Assembly (NCBI GenBank): GCA_022071955.1
Contig: JAJVIM010000012.1
Coordinates: 254,029-318,028, forward strand
Length of the DNA stretch: 64,000 bases
Source: Anaerolineae bacterium
GTDB lineage: Bacteria; Chloroflexota; Anaerolineae; 4572-78; J111
Direction: 5' to 3'
Shown here in pieces: positions 51,617 through 60,134 of this stretch (positions within the stretch are counted from its first letter, which is position 1; every line of letters begins with the position of its first letter). The notes beneath the pieces are model-generated. The model saw only the letters and a program-made list of their open reading frames with translations. It ran no database searches and was not told the origin of the DNA. A program made the translations under genes and the position numbers.

Positions 51617-52567
51617 TTATCCGCCCGCCGTTATCCGCTGGTGGTACAGCGCCCGCAGCCCGGCCGAATCGACATCGACGCAGATATTGGCCGGCGAAAC
51701 GGTAGTCCACGGGTTGGGCGTGTGCCAGTTCTGCCGCCAATCGGGCTGGGTTTGCCCCAGTAACAGCCCGTCGGTGGCCACCCGCACCGGCGCGGCCACG
51801 GTTGAAAACAGGCCAGGGTTAATCAGGTAGGCAATCGCCGACGGGTCGTGGGTGTGAATCCCGCCAAGCTCGGGATAGGATTGGCGGTGGAACTCCAGAT
51901 AAAACTGGACAATATCAAAAATGAATTGGCCGATTTTTGAGGCCCGCAGCGAGGCCAGAAAATCAGCCGTCATCACGGTTTTCATGGTCACATCCAGGCC
52001 AACCATTGTCAGCGGCCAGCCCGCGGCAAAAACCACATCGGCGGCGTGCGGGTCGTGAAAAATGTTGGCCTCGGCGGCGGGGTTAACGTTGCCGTTCACC
52101 GTGGCCGCGCCGCCCATCAGCACCACTTCGGCCACATTCTCGGCCAGCCGAGGCTCCAGCGCCAACGCCAACGCCAGGTTGGTGAGCGGCCCCACCGGCA
52201 CCAGCGTGATCTGGCCGGGATTGGCCATCACCGTTTCCACAATAAACTGCGCCGCCGGCATGTTGAGCGGCCGGCCCTGCGGCGGCGGCGGATTGGTGTT
52301 ACCCAGCCCGTCGCGGCCGTGCACAAAATCGGCCACGTAATCCAGCGGCGCCACCAGCGGCAGTTCCGCGCCGTGCGCCACGGGGATGTTGGGCCGGCCG
52401 GCCAGTTCAACCAGCCGCAGCGCATTTTGGGTGGCCAACGGGGTAAACACATTGCCAAAAATCGTTGTCAGCCCGACCACTTCCAGCTCGGGCGACTGCA
52501 AAGCAAACAAAATAGCCATCGAGTCATCGACGCCGGGGTCTGTATCGATGATGATCTTTTTGGGCAT
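51617..52567 (-). CDS. Nucleoside hydrolase (IUNH family)
   Basis: 316 residues. The N-terminal calcium and catalytic motif IIIDTDPGVDDSMAIL is canonical; VLMGGAATVNGNVNPAAEAN, NIFHDPHAADVVFAAGWPLT and HTHDPSAIAYLI complete the active site. It is nearer to the classic inosine-uridine hydrolases than the copy at 46899. It is separated from psuG upstream by 232 bp that contain a palindromic element, and followed 21 bp later by its kinase. Confidence 0.93.
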   Translation of the reverse strand: MPKKIIIDTDPGVDDSMAILFALQSPELEVVGLTTIFGNVFTPLATQNALRLVELAGRPNIPVAHGAELPLVAPLDYVADFVHGRDGLGNTNPPPPQGRPLNMPAAQFIVETVMANPGQITLVPVGPLTNLALALALEPRLAENVAEVVLMGGAATVNGNVNPAAEANIFHDPHAADVVFAAGWPLTMVGLDVTMKTVMTADFLASLRASKIGQFIFDIVQFYLEFHRQSYPELGGIHTHDPSAIAYLINPGLFSTVAAPVRVATDGLLLGQTQPDWRQNWHTPNPWTTVSPANICVDVDSAGLRALYHQRITAGG

Positions 52568-52652
52568 AGGGCATCCTTTAAAGAATTGGTTTAGTCCATT
52601 GGTTACAAATTGGGCAGCAGCGCGCTTAATCGTGGTGCCAAAAATTTTTCAC

Positions 52653-52795
52653 CTTTACCCCCACCCCCTTCCCCCTAATAGGGGGAGGGGAGAAAAGGTT
52701 AGGTGTGTTGCCGGGCGGCAAAGCCGCCCGGCAACACACCGATACCCAATATTCCCGCTGCCCTTTGGGAAGGGGGTTAGGGGGATGGGTGAACA
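52653..52795. repeat. Composite palindromic repeat element, copy 2
   Basis: Same plan as 41708-41855: C-rich/G-rich hairpin (CTTCCCCCT.../GGGGGAGGG), a perfect 18-bp-arm hairpin (52702-52719/52723-52740, loop AAA) followed by GATAC, then a further C-rich/G-rich hairpin. The core arms (GGTGTGTTGCC...) differ entirely from copy 1, yet each pairs perfectly. It lies in the gap between psuG and the nucleoside hydrolase. Confidence 0.7.
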
Positions 52796-52799
52796 GTTA

Positions 52800-53705
52800 C
52801 TATTTGTCGGCCAGCGACCGCGAAATTTGGGCGGCCACGCGGGCGTTGTTCAACAGCAGGGCAATGTTGGCCTTTTTGCTGCGCCCGCCCGAAAGCTCGC
52901 TGACGCGGCCCAGCAGATAGGGGGTAACGGCCTTGCCGGTAATACCGGCCGTCTGAGCATCGGCGATGGCCTGGTTGATCACTTCTTGCGCCTCTTCGGC
53001 CGGCCACTCATCTGCGGCGGGCACCGGCACCGTCACCAGCAAGCCGCCGCCCAGATTTAAACGGCGGTTGGCCCGGATAATGACTGCTGCTTCCTCCGGC
53101 GAGTCGACCCGCACATCCACCGGCAGGCCGCTGCGGCGCGAGTAAAACGCCGGCAGCTCGGCGGTTTGGTAGCCAATCACCGGCACACCGTGCGTTTCCA
53201 GTACTTCCATCGTCAGCGGCAAATCGAGGATGGCCTTGGCCCCGGCGCAGACTACCGCCACCGGCGTGTGCGCCAGTTCCAGCAAATCCGCCGACTCATC
53301 GAACGGGTAGCCGCGATGCACGCCGCCAATGCCGCCGGTACCAAACACCTCAATACCGGCCCAATGGGCCACAATCATGGTCCCGGCCACGGTGGTCGCC
53401 CCGTCTTCGCCGCGGGCGACGACAATAGGCAAATCTCTACGCGAACATTTGCGCACGTTGCGGCTGGTGCCCAAATACTCCAACTGAGCCGGAGTGAGGC
53501 CAACAGTGATCTGCCCGCCCAGCACAGCGATGGTGGCCGGCACCGCGCCCTGCTCGCGCACCGCCTGCTCAATGGCCGCGGCGATTTCCACGTTCTCCGG
53601 CGCGGGAAAACCGTGGGTAATCAAGGTTGATTCCAGAGCCACCACCGGCCGGCCTTCGGCCAGCGCGGCTTCAACTTCCGGATGAATGGTTAATTCAAAG
53701 GTCAC
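52800..53705 (-). CDS. psuG: Pseudouridine-5'-phosphate glycosidase
   Basis: 301 residues. It splits pseudouridine 5'-phosphate into uracil and ribose 5-phosphate. Conserved segments: VVALESTLITHGFPAPEN, PATIAVLGGQITVGL, RRDLPIVVARGEDGATTVAG, FGTGGIGGVHRG, VCAGAKAILD, GYQTAELPAFYSRRSGLPVD and TPYLLGRVSELSGG. The start is GTG at 53705 after AAAGGAT. The kinase 21 bp upstream is its natural partner. The presence of psuG is the strongest sign that RNA-derived modified nucleosides are degraded by this locus. Confidence 0.95.
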   Translation of the reverse strand: MTFELTIHPEVEAALAEGRPVVALESTLITHGFPAPENVEIAAAIEQAVREQGAVPATIAVLGGQITVGLTPAQLEYLGTSRNVRKCSRRDLPIVVARGEDGATTVAGTMIVAHWAGIEVFGTGGIGGVHRGYPFDESADLLELAHTPVAVVCAGAKAILDLPLTMEVLETHGVPVIGYQTAELPAFYSRRSGLPVDVRVDSPEEAAVIIRANRRLNLGGGLLVTVPVPAADEWPAEEAQEVINQAIADAQTAGITGKAVTPYLLGRVSELSGGRSKKANIALLLNNARVAAQISRSLADK

Positions 53706-53726
53706 AAAATAATCCTTTCAAAATTG

Positions 53727-54662
53727 TCACAAAATTTCCGGCAGCGACAGCGAAAATTGAGCCAGCACCTGCCGCACCTCGGGCAGGGTGGGCACACTGC
53801 GCCCGCCGCCCAGTTTTTGCACTTTGGCCGCGCCCACGGCGTTGGCCAGTCTGGCGCAATCGGCCAGCGGCCAGCCGCGCAGCCGGCCGGCGATAAACGC
53901 CGCGTTGAAACTGTCGCCGGCGGCGGACGTATCCATAACCGGCACGGCCAGCCCCGGCGATTCCAGCAGCAGCCCGTTTGCCGCGTAAAGGGCGCAGCCG
54001 GCCGGGCCGCGTTTCAAAACCAACAACTGCGGGCCGGCGGCGAGCACCCCGGCGATAGCGCCGCCGGGTACAACCAGCGGCAGTTCGTCCTCGGTGGCCA
54101 GCAGCACATCCACCAGCGGCAGCAGCGCGTCGCGCACAGTGGCCGGCACGGCGGCCATTTGCGGGCCAGGGTCAAAATAAACGGGGACGCCCATTTGCCG
54201 GGCGTGGCGCAGCGCGGCCAGCGCCAGTTCAACCAGTCGCGCCTCGCACAAGGTGTAACCGGCGCAGTAGACCGCGCCGGCCTGTTCAACCAGCGCGGCC
54301 GCCGCCGGCGAAAAGTCAATTTTACCGCCGTGACCGTATTTGCCCAAAAAGACGTGATCGCCCTGCTGGCCCACCAGCACAATCACCACAGTGGTTGCGC
54401 CGTTGTGGCTCACGCCGGCCAGATCGATGCTCTCGGCGTGCAAAATATCGGCTACCTGCCAGCCCCAGGTATCATCGCCCAGCGCGCCCAGCGCGGCCAT
54501 TGGCTGGCCCAACCGCGCCCCGGCAATCAGAAAGTTGGCCCCACCGCCCGGCTCCAGCCGCAGCTCGCTGGCCACCTGATGCCGGCCGGCCTCGGCGGGC
54601 AGATTGGGAATTGAAACAACGATATCGGCGACCAGATCGCCAATTGAGAGAATGGGCTTCAT
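53727..54662 (-). CDS. PfkB-family kinase, probable pseudouridine kinase (PsuK-like)
   Basis: 311 residues. LSIGDLVADIVVSIPNLPAE and EPGGGANFLIAGARLGQPMA are the N-terminal ribokinase motifs; DTSAAGDSFNAAFIAGRL is the anion hole with the catalytic Asp present. It precedes psuG by 21 bp in the same direction, so phosphorylation of pseudouridine is the most economical assignment; a ribokinase role cannot be excluded. Its ATG overlaps the amidohydrolase stop (ATGA). Confidence 0.82.
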   Translation of the reverse strand: MKPILSIGDLVADIVVSIPNLPAEAGRHQVASELRLEPGGGANFLIAGARLGQPMAALGALGDDTWGWQVADILHAESIDLAGVSHNGATTVVIVLVGQQGDHVFLGKYGHGGKIDFSPAAAALVEQAGAVYCAGYTLCEARLVELALAALRHARQMGVPVYFDPGPQMAAVPATVRDALLPLVDVLLATEDELPLVVPGGAIAGVLAAGPQLLVLKRGPAGCALYAANGLLLESPGLAVPVMDTSAAGDSFNAAFIAGRLRGWPLADCARLANAVGAAKVQKLGGGRSVPTLPEVRQVLAQFSLSLPEIL

Positions 54663-55993
54663 GGATTGTAAACCTGAATCCGTTTTTCCGGGATGCGTTG
54701 GGTGAGCCGGGCCATGCTTTTTTGGACTTCGGCGATGATCTCGGTTTTGTTGAGGGTGAGCAGGCGGCGGTCACGCATAATAACCTGGCCGTCAACAATC
54801 ACGGTTTGCACATCGCTGGCGCGGGTGTTGTAAACCAGGCTGGCAGTCAGGCTGTGCAGCGGCTGGTAGTGGCTGCCGCTGAGATCGAGCAGAATAATAT
54901 CGGCCAGCAAGCCGGGCGACAGGCGGCCAATCTGATTGGCCATGCCCAGCGCCGCGGCGCTGCCGCGCGTGGCCAGATCGAGCGCCTGCGGAATGGTCAT
55001 CACTTCCGGGTTGCGGGCTTCGTGCTTTTGCAGCATGGCCATCAGCCGCAGGCTTTCAAAAATATCGAGGGTGTTGTTGCTGACCGCGCCGTCGGTGGCC
55101 AACCCCACTTCGATGCCGGCCCGGCGCAGCGGCAAAATGGGGGTCAGGCCCATGCCCAGTTTGAGGTAGGTTTTGGGCGCATGGGCCACGCCAACGTGGT
55201 CGGCGTAGCGGGCCAGCAGATTAATATCTTCCGGCAGGATGCCGCAACCGTGGGCAATAAGCGTGCGCCCGGCCAGAATGCCGGTTTCTTCCAGCACTTT
55301 GATGGGGGTGATGCCTCGTTTGGCCAGGCTGGCCCGGGTTTGGCCAATTTCTTCGGCGGCGTGAATGTGAATGCCCAGCCCCAGCCGCCGGGCGTGGCCC
55401 ACCGCCGCGCGCAAAAAGTCGTCGTCGCAGGTGTAGGGGGCGTGCGGCGCCAACCAGGTGGTGATGCGGCCATCGGCCTGACCATGCCAGCGTTCGGCAA
55501 ATACGGCCGTCTCGTCGAGCGCGGCATAGCCGCGGTCGGCAAATACGGCCCAGCCGAGCGCGGCGCGGGTGCCGGCCTGCTGCACGGCGCGGGCGGCGTG
55601 GTCCATAAAAAAGTAGTGATCGGCCACGGTGGTTACGCCGCTTTCAATCATTTCGACCAGACCCAGCAGCATGCCCCAGTACACGTCTTCCGGCTGGAGG
55701 TTGCTTTCCAGCGGCCACATAAACTCATTGAACCAGCGCTCGATGGACACATCTTCGGCCAGGCCGCGAAAAATGACCATCGGCACGTGGGCGTGGGTGT
55801 TGATCAGGCCGGGCATAGCCAGCAGGCCGTCGGCGACAATCACCTCGCGGGCGCGGCCGTCAGCGGGGATGGCAGGCTGGATGGCGACAATCTGGTTGCC
55901 GTCGATGAGGATGTCCTGGTTGCGCTGAACCGTGGGCAGGCCATCGCTGCCCGGCACCAGCGCGTGACAGTTGTGAATGAGAAGATCGTACAT
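54659..55993 (-). CDS. Amidohydrolase, SsnA/TrzA type (nucleoside or base deaminase)
   Basis: 444 residues. Metal and catalytic motifs are in order: NTHAHVPMVIFRGLAED, GIHIHAAEEIGQT, TLIAHGCGI and LATDGAVSNNTLDIFE. This is the MtaD/SsnA/guanine deaminase branch of the superfamily, which deaminates purine nucleosides or bases. In this nucleoside locus a deaminase of adenosine-like or guanine/cytosine substrates is likely; the exact substrate cannot be fixed by eye. ATGA overlap joins it to the PsuK-like kinase. The 474 bp upstream are a repeat island. Confidence 0.88.
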   Translation of the reverse strand: MYDLLIHNCHALVPGSDGLPTVQRNQDILIDGNQIVAIQPAIPADGRAREVIVADGLLAMPGLINTHAHVPMVIFRGLAEDVSIERWFNEFMWPLESNLQPEDVYWGMLLGLVEMIESGVTTVADHYFFMDHAARAVQQAGTRAALGWAVFADRGYAALDETAVFAERWHGQADGRITTWLAPHAPYTCDDDFLRAAVGHARRLGLGIHIHAAEEIGQTRASLAKRGITPIKVLEETGILAGRTLIAHGCGILPEDINLLARYADHVGVAHAPKTYLKLGMGLTPILPLRRAGIEVGLATDGAVSNNTLDIFESLRLMAMLQKHEARNPEVMTIPQALDLATRGSAAALGMANQIGRLSPGLLADIILLDLSGSHYQPLHSLTASLVYNTRASDVQTVIVDGQVIMRDRRLLTLNKTEIIAEVQKSMARLTQRIPEKRIQVYNP

Positions 55994-56012
55994 GGTTTGC
56001 CTCCGCTGAAAA

Positions 56013-56107
56013 CAGGATTCAGGAGTCAGGAATTAGGAATTAGGAGTTAGGAGTTAGGAGTTAGGAGTTAGGAGTTAGGAGTTAGGAGTTAGGAGTTAGG
56101 AGTTAGG
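56013..56107. repeat. Heptanucleotide tandem repeat (TTAGGAG)
   Basis: About ten uninterrupted TTAGGAG units preceded by degenerate ones (CAGGAGT, CAGGAAT). It starts 20 bp before the amidohydrolase ATG in the upstream direction, so copy number could change its promoter spacing. Confidence 0.85.
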
Positions 56108-56140
56108 GCACTCCTGACCCGGCTCTTAAAATTTTCGGCA

Positions 56141-56309
56141 GGAGTCCAAAACTGTAGTTTTGGACTCCGTGTTTTTATTGTTAGTATCATCCCAGAGGGC
56201 CAGATCGTGTTGACATTTGCCAGCCAGGTGAAATGTCAACAGAACCTGGCGAACCCCTGTAAAAATCTGCGAATTGCGAATGTAGGGGCGGTTCGCGAAC
56301 CGCCCCTAC
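56141..56309. repeat. Three palindromes in the gap 55994-56467
   Basis: A 13-bp-arm hairpin with a GT loop (GGAGTCCAAAACT, 56141-56168), an 11-bp-arm repeat TGTTGACATTT/AAATGTCAACA (56208-56241), and a perfect 28-bp palindrome beginning GTAGGGGCGGTTCG (56282-56309), a sister of 38359-38386. From ~56398 to 56470 degenerate CTCACTC and CAATTCG units follow. I see no gene in this 474-bp gap. Confidence 0.75.
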
Positions 56310-56467
56310 CATATTTTCACCTGTCCCACGGGGAGGTTTCGCTCTGCCGTGGACAGGCATTCTTTGGTGTTGTTCGCCATTCGCAATTCGCTATTGGCCA
56401 CTCCTCACTCCTCACTCCTCACTTCTCACTCGCCACTCGCCACCCGCAATTCACAATTCGCAATTCA

Positions 56468-57298
56468 TTATTCGCCATAGGCCGACTCCGGCAGGGCGTA
56501 CTGCCAGCGAGTAGCCGCCGCGCCGCCAATCTGGCCGTAGGCCACGGCCTGAGCCAGGCTGCTGCCGCGCCAGTAACGGTGCAGAAAATAGGCAATGAAG
56601 GCATCGCCGCAGCCGTTGGTGTTGGCCTGCACGGCCACTTTTTCCACCGGAAAAAACTCGGCGGTTGGCCCGTTGAAGAGCTGCACACCCCGCTCGCCGA
56701 GGGTGATCACTACCGCCCGGCCCAACTCGCGGGCCACAGCCCGAATGCCGGCCAGCATGGGATCGGCCAGTTCACCTTTCCAGCCGATGAATGCCAGGTG
56801 AATATGTTGCAGCAGGTTAGCAAAACTGTCAACCGTAAAATCGCGGAACGAGAGAAAATCGGCGGAGACCTGCACGCCGGCCAACTGGCCATCGGTAGCC
56901 AGCCGCACAAATTCCGGGGCCACGCCGCGAGCCAGCACCAGATGCAAATTTTGCGCGCCGGCCAGCACGGCTTCTTCGGCGGGCGTGAGCCGAAAATCGG
57001 CCCAAACACCCGGCTCAAAATTTGTGATCAGCGCCTCACCGGAAGGTTGGACATCAATTTGAATTGAGGCCGACCGGCCGCTCGGGGCCAGGCAATCGCT
57101 GAGCACGGCAATTTGGTTGCGGTGGAAAAAATCAAAAAACACGGAGGAATGGTCGCGGCCAATGCGGGTGATGAGCCGGGGCTGGCTGCCCAACTGCTGC
57201 AAATGCCAGGCGTTATGCAAAATACCGCAGCCGGGCCGAACGTTACCGGTGCGGGTGTAAATATCCAGGCACACCACGCCCAGCAAAACATTGCTCAT
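56468..57298 (-). CDS. PfkB-family carbohydrate/nucleoside kinase
   Basis: 276 residues. The ATG at 57298 overlaps the preceding stop (ATGA); the open frame continues 90 bp upstream but that part lies inside the other gene. PGCGILHNAWHLQQLGSQPR and ITRIGRD are family motifs and the active site reads NTNGCGDAFIAYFL with catalytic Asp present. It is shorter than typical kinases (~300) and lacks much of the lid. It is the last gene of the import operon before the repeat island. Substrate unknown; ribose or a nucleoside is likely from context. Confidence 0.82.
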   Translation of the reverse strand: MSNVLLGVVCLDIYTRTGNVRPGCGILHNAWHLQQLGSQPRLITRIGRDHSSVFFDFFHRNQIAVLSDCLAPSGRSASIQIDVQPSGEALITNFEPGVWADFRLTPAEEAVLAGAQNLHLVLARGVAPEFVRLATDGQLAGVQVSADFLSFRDFTVDSFANLLQHIHLAFIGWKGELADPMLAGIRAVARELGRAVVITLGERGVQLFNGPTAEFFPVEKVAVQANTNGCGDAFIAYFLHRYWRGSSLAQAVAYGQIGGAAATRWQYALPESAYGE

Positions 57299-58050
57299 TG
57301 ACCCAGCCCGGCCAGCGGCTGCAACCGCTGCTCTTTGAGCTGCAAAAAGGCGTCGTAGCGCACTTCGATGACTTTGCTCATTTGCCAAAAGGCTTCAACC
57401 GACAGGTGGGCGCAGCCTTCGTGCAGGTACCAATCGCGCATGCCCGGCAGGGCGGTGAGCAGCGTTGGATCGTGAACCGGCACCACGGCCGGGTTCAAAA
57501 AAAAGCCGGGCGATTCCGGCCCGCGGATTTGCATGAGATAATCGCCGCGAAAACCGCGCGCTCGCGGGGCGCGGTGAAGCTGCCCGTTGTTCAAGTCGAT
57601 GAGGTCAGCCTCGGCGGCGGGGGTGTCGGTCACGTCCGGCCAGGTAGGGTCGTCTACCAGTTCGGCGATGACCCGCCGCACGGCAATATCCTGGTAGTGG
57701 TTGAGCCGGGTGTGCGGCTGCTCGTAGGAATGGTCAAACACGTTGGTGGGGTTGTCATCGTACACGTTGCCGCAGGTGGTCACTAAAAAACGGACAAGAT
57801 CGGGGTGGGTGTGCAGGTGAACGCGATAACTCTGCTCGTACTCAATAATGGCTTCGGCTTTGGAAACAATGCGCCCGCGCACGTAGTAGCTGATGCGCCA
57901 GCCGCCCGCGCCAAAACGCCGGTTGAGCCAGGTTTCCCAATCCACTTTCCGCTCGCCGGTGTGGCCGGGCACGCCTACCGGAATCCAGATTTGCCGCAAC
58001 CCGGCGCGAGCCGGCTCGGCCAAATGCTGCCACCAGATGTGCTCATCCAT
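57295..58050 (-). CDS. Unknown protein embedded in the nucleoside operon
   Basis: 251 residues, soluble, rich in Trp, His and Tyr (DEHIWWQHLAEPAR, SYRVHLHTHPDLVRFL, YLHEGCAHLSVEAFWQMSKV). HLHTHPD and the HEGCAH cluster look like possible metal or catalytic sites. No signal peptide. Start and stop both overlap neighbours by 1-4 bp, so it is made together with the ADP-ribosylglycohydrolase-like enzyme and the kinase. I do not recognise the family. Confidence 0.75.
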   Translation of the reverse strand: MDEHIWWQHLAEPARAGLRQIWIPVGVPGHTGERKVDWETWLNRRFGAGGWRISYYVRGRIVSKAEAIIEYEQSYRVHLHTHPDLVRFLVTTCGNVYDDNPTNVFDHSYEQPHTRLNHYQDIAVRRVIAELVDDPTWPDVTDTPAAEADLIDLNNGQLHRAPRARGFRGDYLMQIRGPESPGFFLNPAVVPVHDPTLLTALPGMRDWYLHEGCAHLSVEAFWQMSKVIEVRYDAFLQLKEQRLQPLAGLGQ

Positions 58051-59120
58051 CAATCCGGCCCCAAAATATCCGCCAGCGTTTCCATGCCCGGCGGCGGAAT
58101 CTCCCGTTTTAATTTTAAAGCGATCTCGTACAGCCCTTCGGCGGTTTCTTCAAAGTTGTACTGCGGGTTGGCCTGCCGCAGCGTTTGCACAATTTCAAAG
58201 GGGAAAACATCGATGCTTTGCCACGCGCCGGCTACGGCGCAGGCGATAGCGCCCACCGTGTCGGCGTCGCCGGAGAGCGCGGCGGCGTAGATGGCCGCCT
58301 GCACCGGGTTGCCTTCGGCCATAGCCAAAATGCCAAAGGCGCACGGCACCGAATCCGGCACGGCCAGGGTTGAGCCGATAAAATCATACAGGTTGCGCAG
58401 CCGGTCCTGCTCGGTGAGTTTGACATCGGTGGCCAACTGCACGGCAAAATCAATTTTTCTGGCAACAGACGCGCCCATCCACGGGGCACCGTAGCGCACG
58501 CCCACGTCCGCGCCCCACACCGCCGCATCGATGATGTCTTCCAGCGTGGTATCGGGCGTCATAGCCCGGGCCACGGCCGCGGCTACCGCGCACGCGCCGG
58601 AGAGAGCCACGTCGGTGTAGTGGGTGGGCGTGCAGGCAATCACGGCATCGGCCACAGCGGCTTCGGGGTCGCCGGGGTGAATCAGGCCGATGGGCGAAAT
58701 CCGCATCGCACCGCCGTTGGTGTCGCCGCGCTCGCCGGTGCGGTAGGGATCGGCGCCGGCTTTGAGCGCCAGCACGGCGCGCCGGGTGCTGGGACCAACA
58801 AACGGCGAATTATCGCCATCAATTTGATTGTACCAGTTGACCACCGCTTCGGCGGCGGCGGGCACAGTAATCTGGCCATCGCGGATAATCACCTGGGCCA
58901 GGGCCATCGCCTGCTGGGTGTCGTCGGTAACCTGCCCGGCCAGAAAACCGGCGTGAACAGGGTGATCGTCCGGGGCGGGCAGCAGGCTTTCGAGCCAGCC
59001 ATCGAACCGCTCCCAGGTTTGTTCGGGGCGGAGCAGTGCGGGCATGGCCCAGGCATCGCCCAAAGCCTGGCCATACAGTCCACCTAAAATATGGGCGTGG
59101 GCAAACGTTTCAAGGTGCAT
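58050..59120 (-). CDS. ADP-ribosylglycohydrolase-family protein
   Basis: 356 residues. Family motifs: HILGGLYGQALGDAWAMP, GQVTDDTQQAM (metal-binding TDDT), RGDTNGGAMRISPIGLI and GDADTVGAIACAVAGA. The fold binds two Mg ions and hydrolyses N-glycosidic bonds of ADP-ribose adducts; members in nucleoside operons may act directly on nucleosides. It starts right at the stop of the permease gene and is followed by the unknown gene with a 1-bp overlap. A nucleoside hydrolase-like role is my inference. Confidence 0.9.
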   Translation of the reverse strand: MHLETFAHAHILGGLYGQALGDAWAMPALLRPEQTWERFDGWLESLLPAPDDHPVHAGFLAGQVTDDTQQAMALAQVIIRDGQITVPAAAEAVVNWYNQIDGDNSPFVGPSTRRAVLALKAGADPYRTGERGDTNGGAMRISPIGLIHPGDPEAAVADAVIACTPTHYTDVALSGACAVAAAVARAMTPDTTLEDIIDAAVWGADVGVRYGAPWMGASVARKIDFAVQLATDVKLTEQDRLRNLYDFIGSTLAVPDSVPCAFGILAMAEGNPVQAAIYAAALSGDADTVGAIACAVAGAWQSIDVFPFEIVQTLRQANPQYNFEETAEGLYEIALKLKREIPPPGMETLADILGPD

Positions 59121-60134
59121 TTACGCGGTCCTGTGTTCGGCTTCCATTTTTTCCTGAAATTTTCTGGCGTTGGCTCTGATTTGAGCCTGGCGGCGAATGT
59201 TGTAGACCACCAGCGCCACAATGGTCACAATCGGCGGGATCATAGTGATGAGCTGGCTGGGGACTTTGAGCGTACCCAACTGCGCCTCAAGCGCGCCGGC
59301 GGCTCCAAAAATCAGCGCGGCCACCAGCGTGCCGATGGGGTTTTTGTTACCCAGATAAATGGCCGCCAGCGCGATAAAGCCCCGGCCGGCAGTCATATTG
59401 GCCTGAAACAGGGTGAGGTAACCCATGCTCAGATTCAACCCGCCCAGCGCCGCCAGAAAACCGCTCAAAACCAGGGCGATGTAGCGCACCCGCTTAACCG
59501 GGATGCCCACCGAGGCCGCGGCTGCCGAATTTTCACCGACGGCTCGCAAGTGGGTACCCAGCGGGGTGCGGTACAGAAAAAACCAGACCACGGCTACCGA
59601 CAGAAAGGCAATGTAGGTGAGAATGTTGTAACCGGTCAGGTTTTCGCCGTTGAGCAGTTGGCCCAGCAGCGGCAGGCTATTGACAAAGGGGATGACGATG
59701 GTTGGCATGGCCGGGCTGGCCAGGGTAGAGGTGCTGCCTTTGTCGCCGGTGAGGGCGTACATCACAAACACGGTGCCGCCCGAAGCCAGAATATTAATGG
59801 CCAACGCCGCCAGAATGATGTCGGCGCCCAGTTCCAGATGGAAAAAGGCGATGATCAGAGCCAGAATCATCCCGGCCAGCACGCCGGCCAGTGCGCCCAG
59901 CCAGGGGTAAACCCACAGCGGCAGGCCCGGCAGCCACTGCGGCGACAGCGCCCCCACGACCACGCCAAAAAAGGCGGCGGCCAGCATAATCCCTTCCAGA
60001 GCAATGTTGATGGCTCCGGCCAGTTCGGAGAGCAGGCCGCCCATCGCCGGCAAAATCAGCGGGGTTGAGGTGCGGATGATGGTGGCAATAAAGGCCACCG
60101 AAAAAATACTGGCCAGCACAGTTTCAAACGACAT
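59121..60134 (-). CDS. Nucleoside ABC transporter permease (NupQ/YufQ-like)
   Basis: 337 residues with about nine TM helices, of the branched-chain/sugar permease superfamily (BPD_transp_2). INIALEGIMLAAAFFGVVVG is the conserved cytoplasmic loop region of BMP-linked permeases; GENSAAAASVGIPVKRVRYI is the ATPase-coupling loop. The ATG at 60134 overlaps the first permease gene by 11 bp; upstream frame residues are not membrane-like. It ends just at the next gene's start codon. Confidence 0.92.
   Translation of the reverse strand: MSFETVLASIFSVAFIATIIRTSTPLILPAMGGLLSELAGAINIALEGIMLAAAFFGVVVGALSPQWLPGLPLWVYPWLGALAGVLAGMILALIIAFFHLELGADIILAALAINILASGGTVFVMYALTGDKGSTSTLASPAMPTIVIPFVNSLPLLGQLLNGENLTGYNILTYIAFLSVAVVWFFLYRTPLGTHLRAVGENSAAAASVGIPVKRVRYIALVLSGFLAALGGLNLSMGYLTLFQANMTAGRGFIALAAIYLGNKNPIGTLVAALIFGAAGALEAQLGTLKVPSQLITMIPPIVTIVALVVYNIRRQAQIRANARKFQEKMEAEHRTA

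Noticed and set aside
54395..56050. Plus-strand open frame of 551 codons
   Set aside because: It is antisense to the PsuK-like kinase and the amidohydrolase, both with intact catalytic motifs, and it ends inside the TTAGGAG repeats.
56013..56107. CRISPR array
   Set aside because: The units are 7 bp with no unique spacers and no cas genes are nearby; it is a simple tandem repeat.
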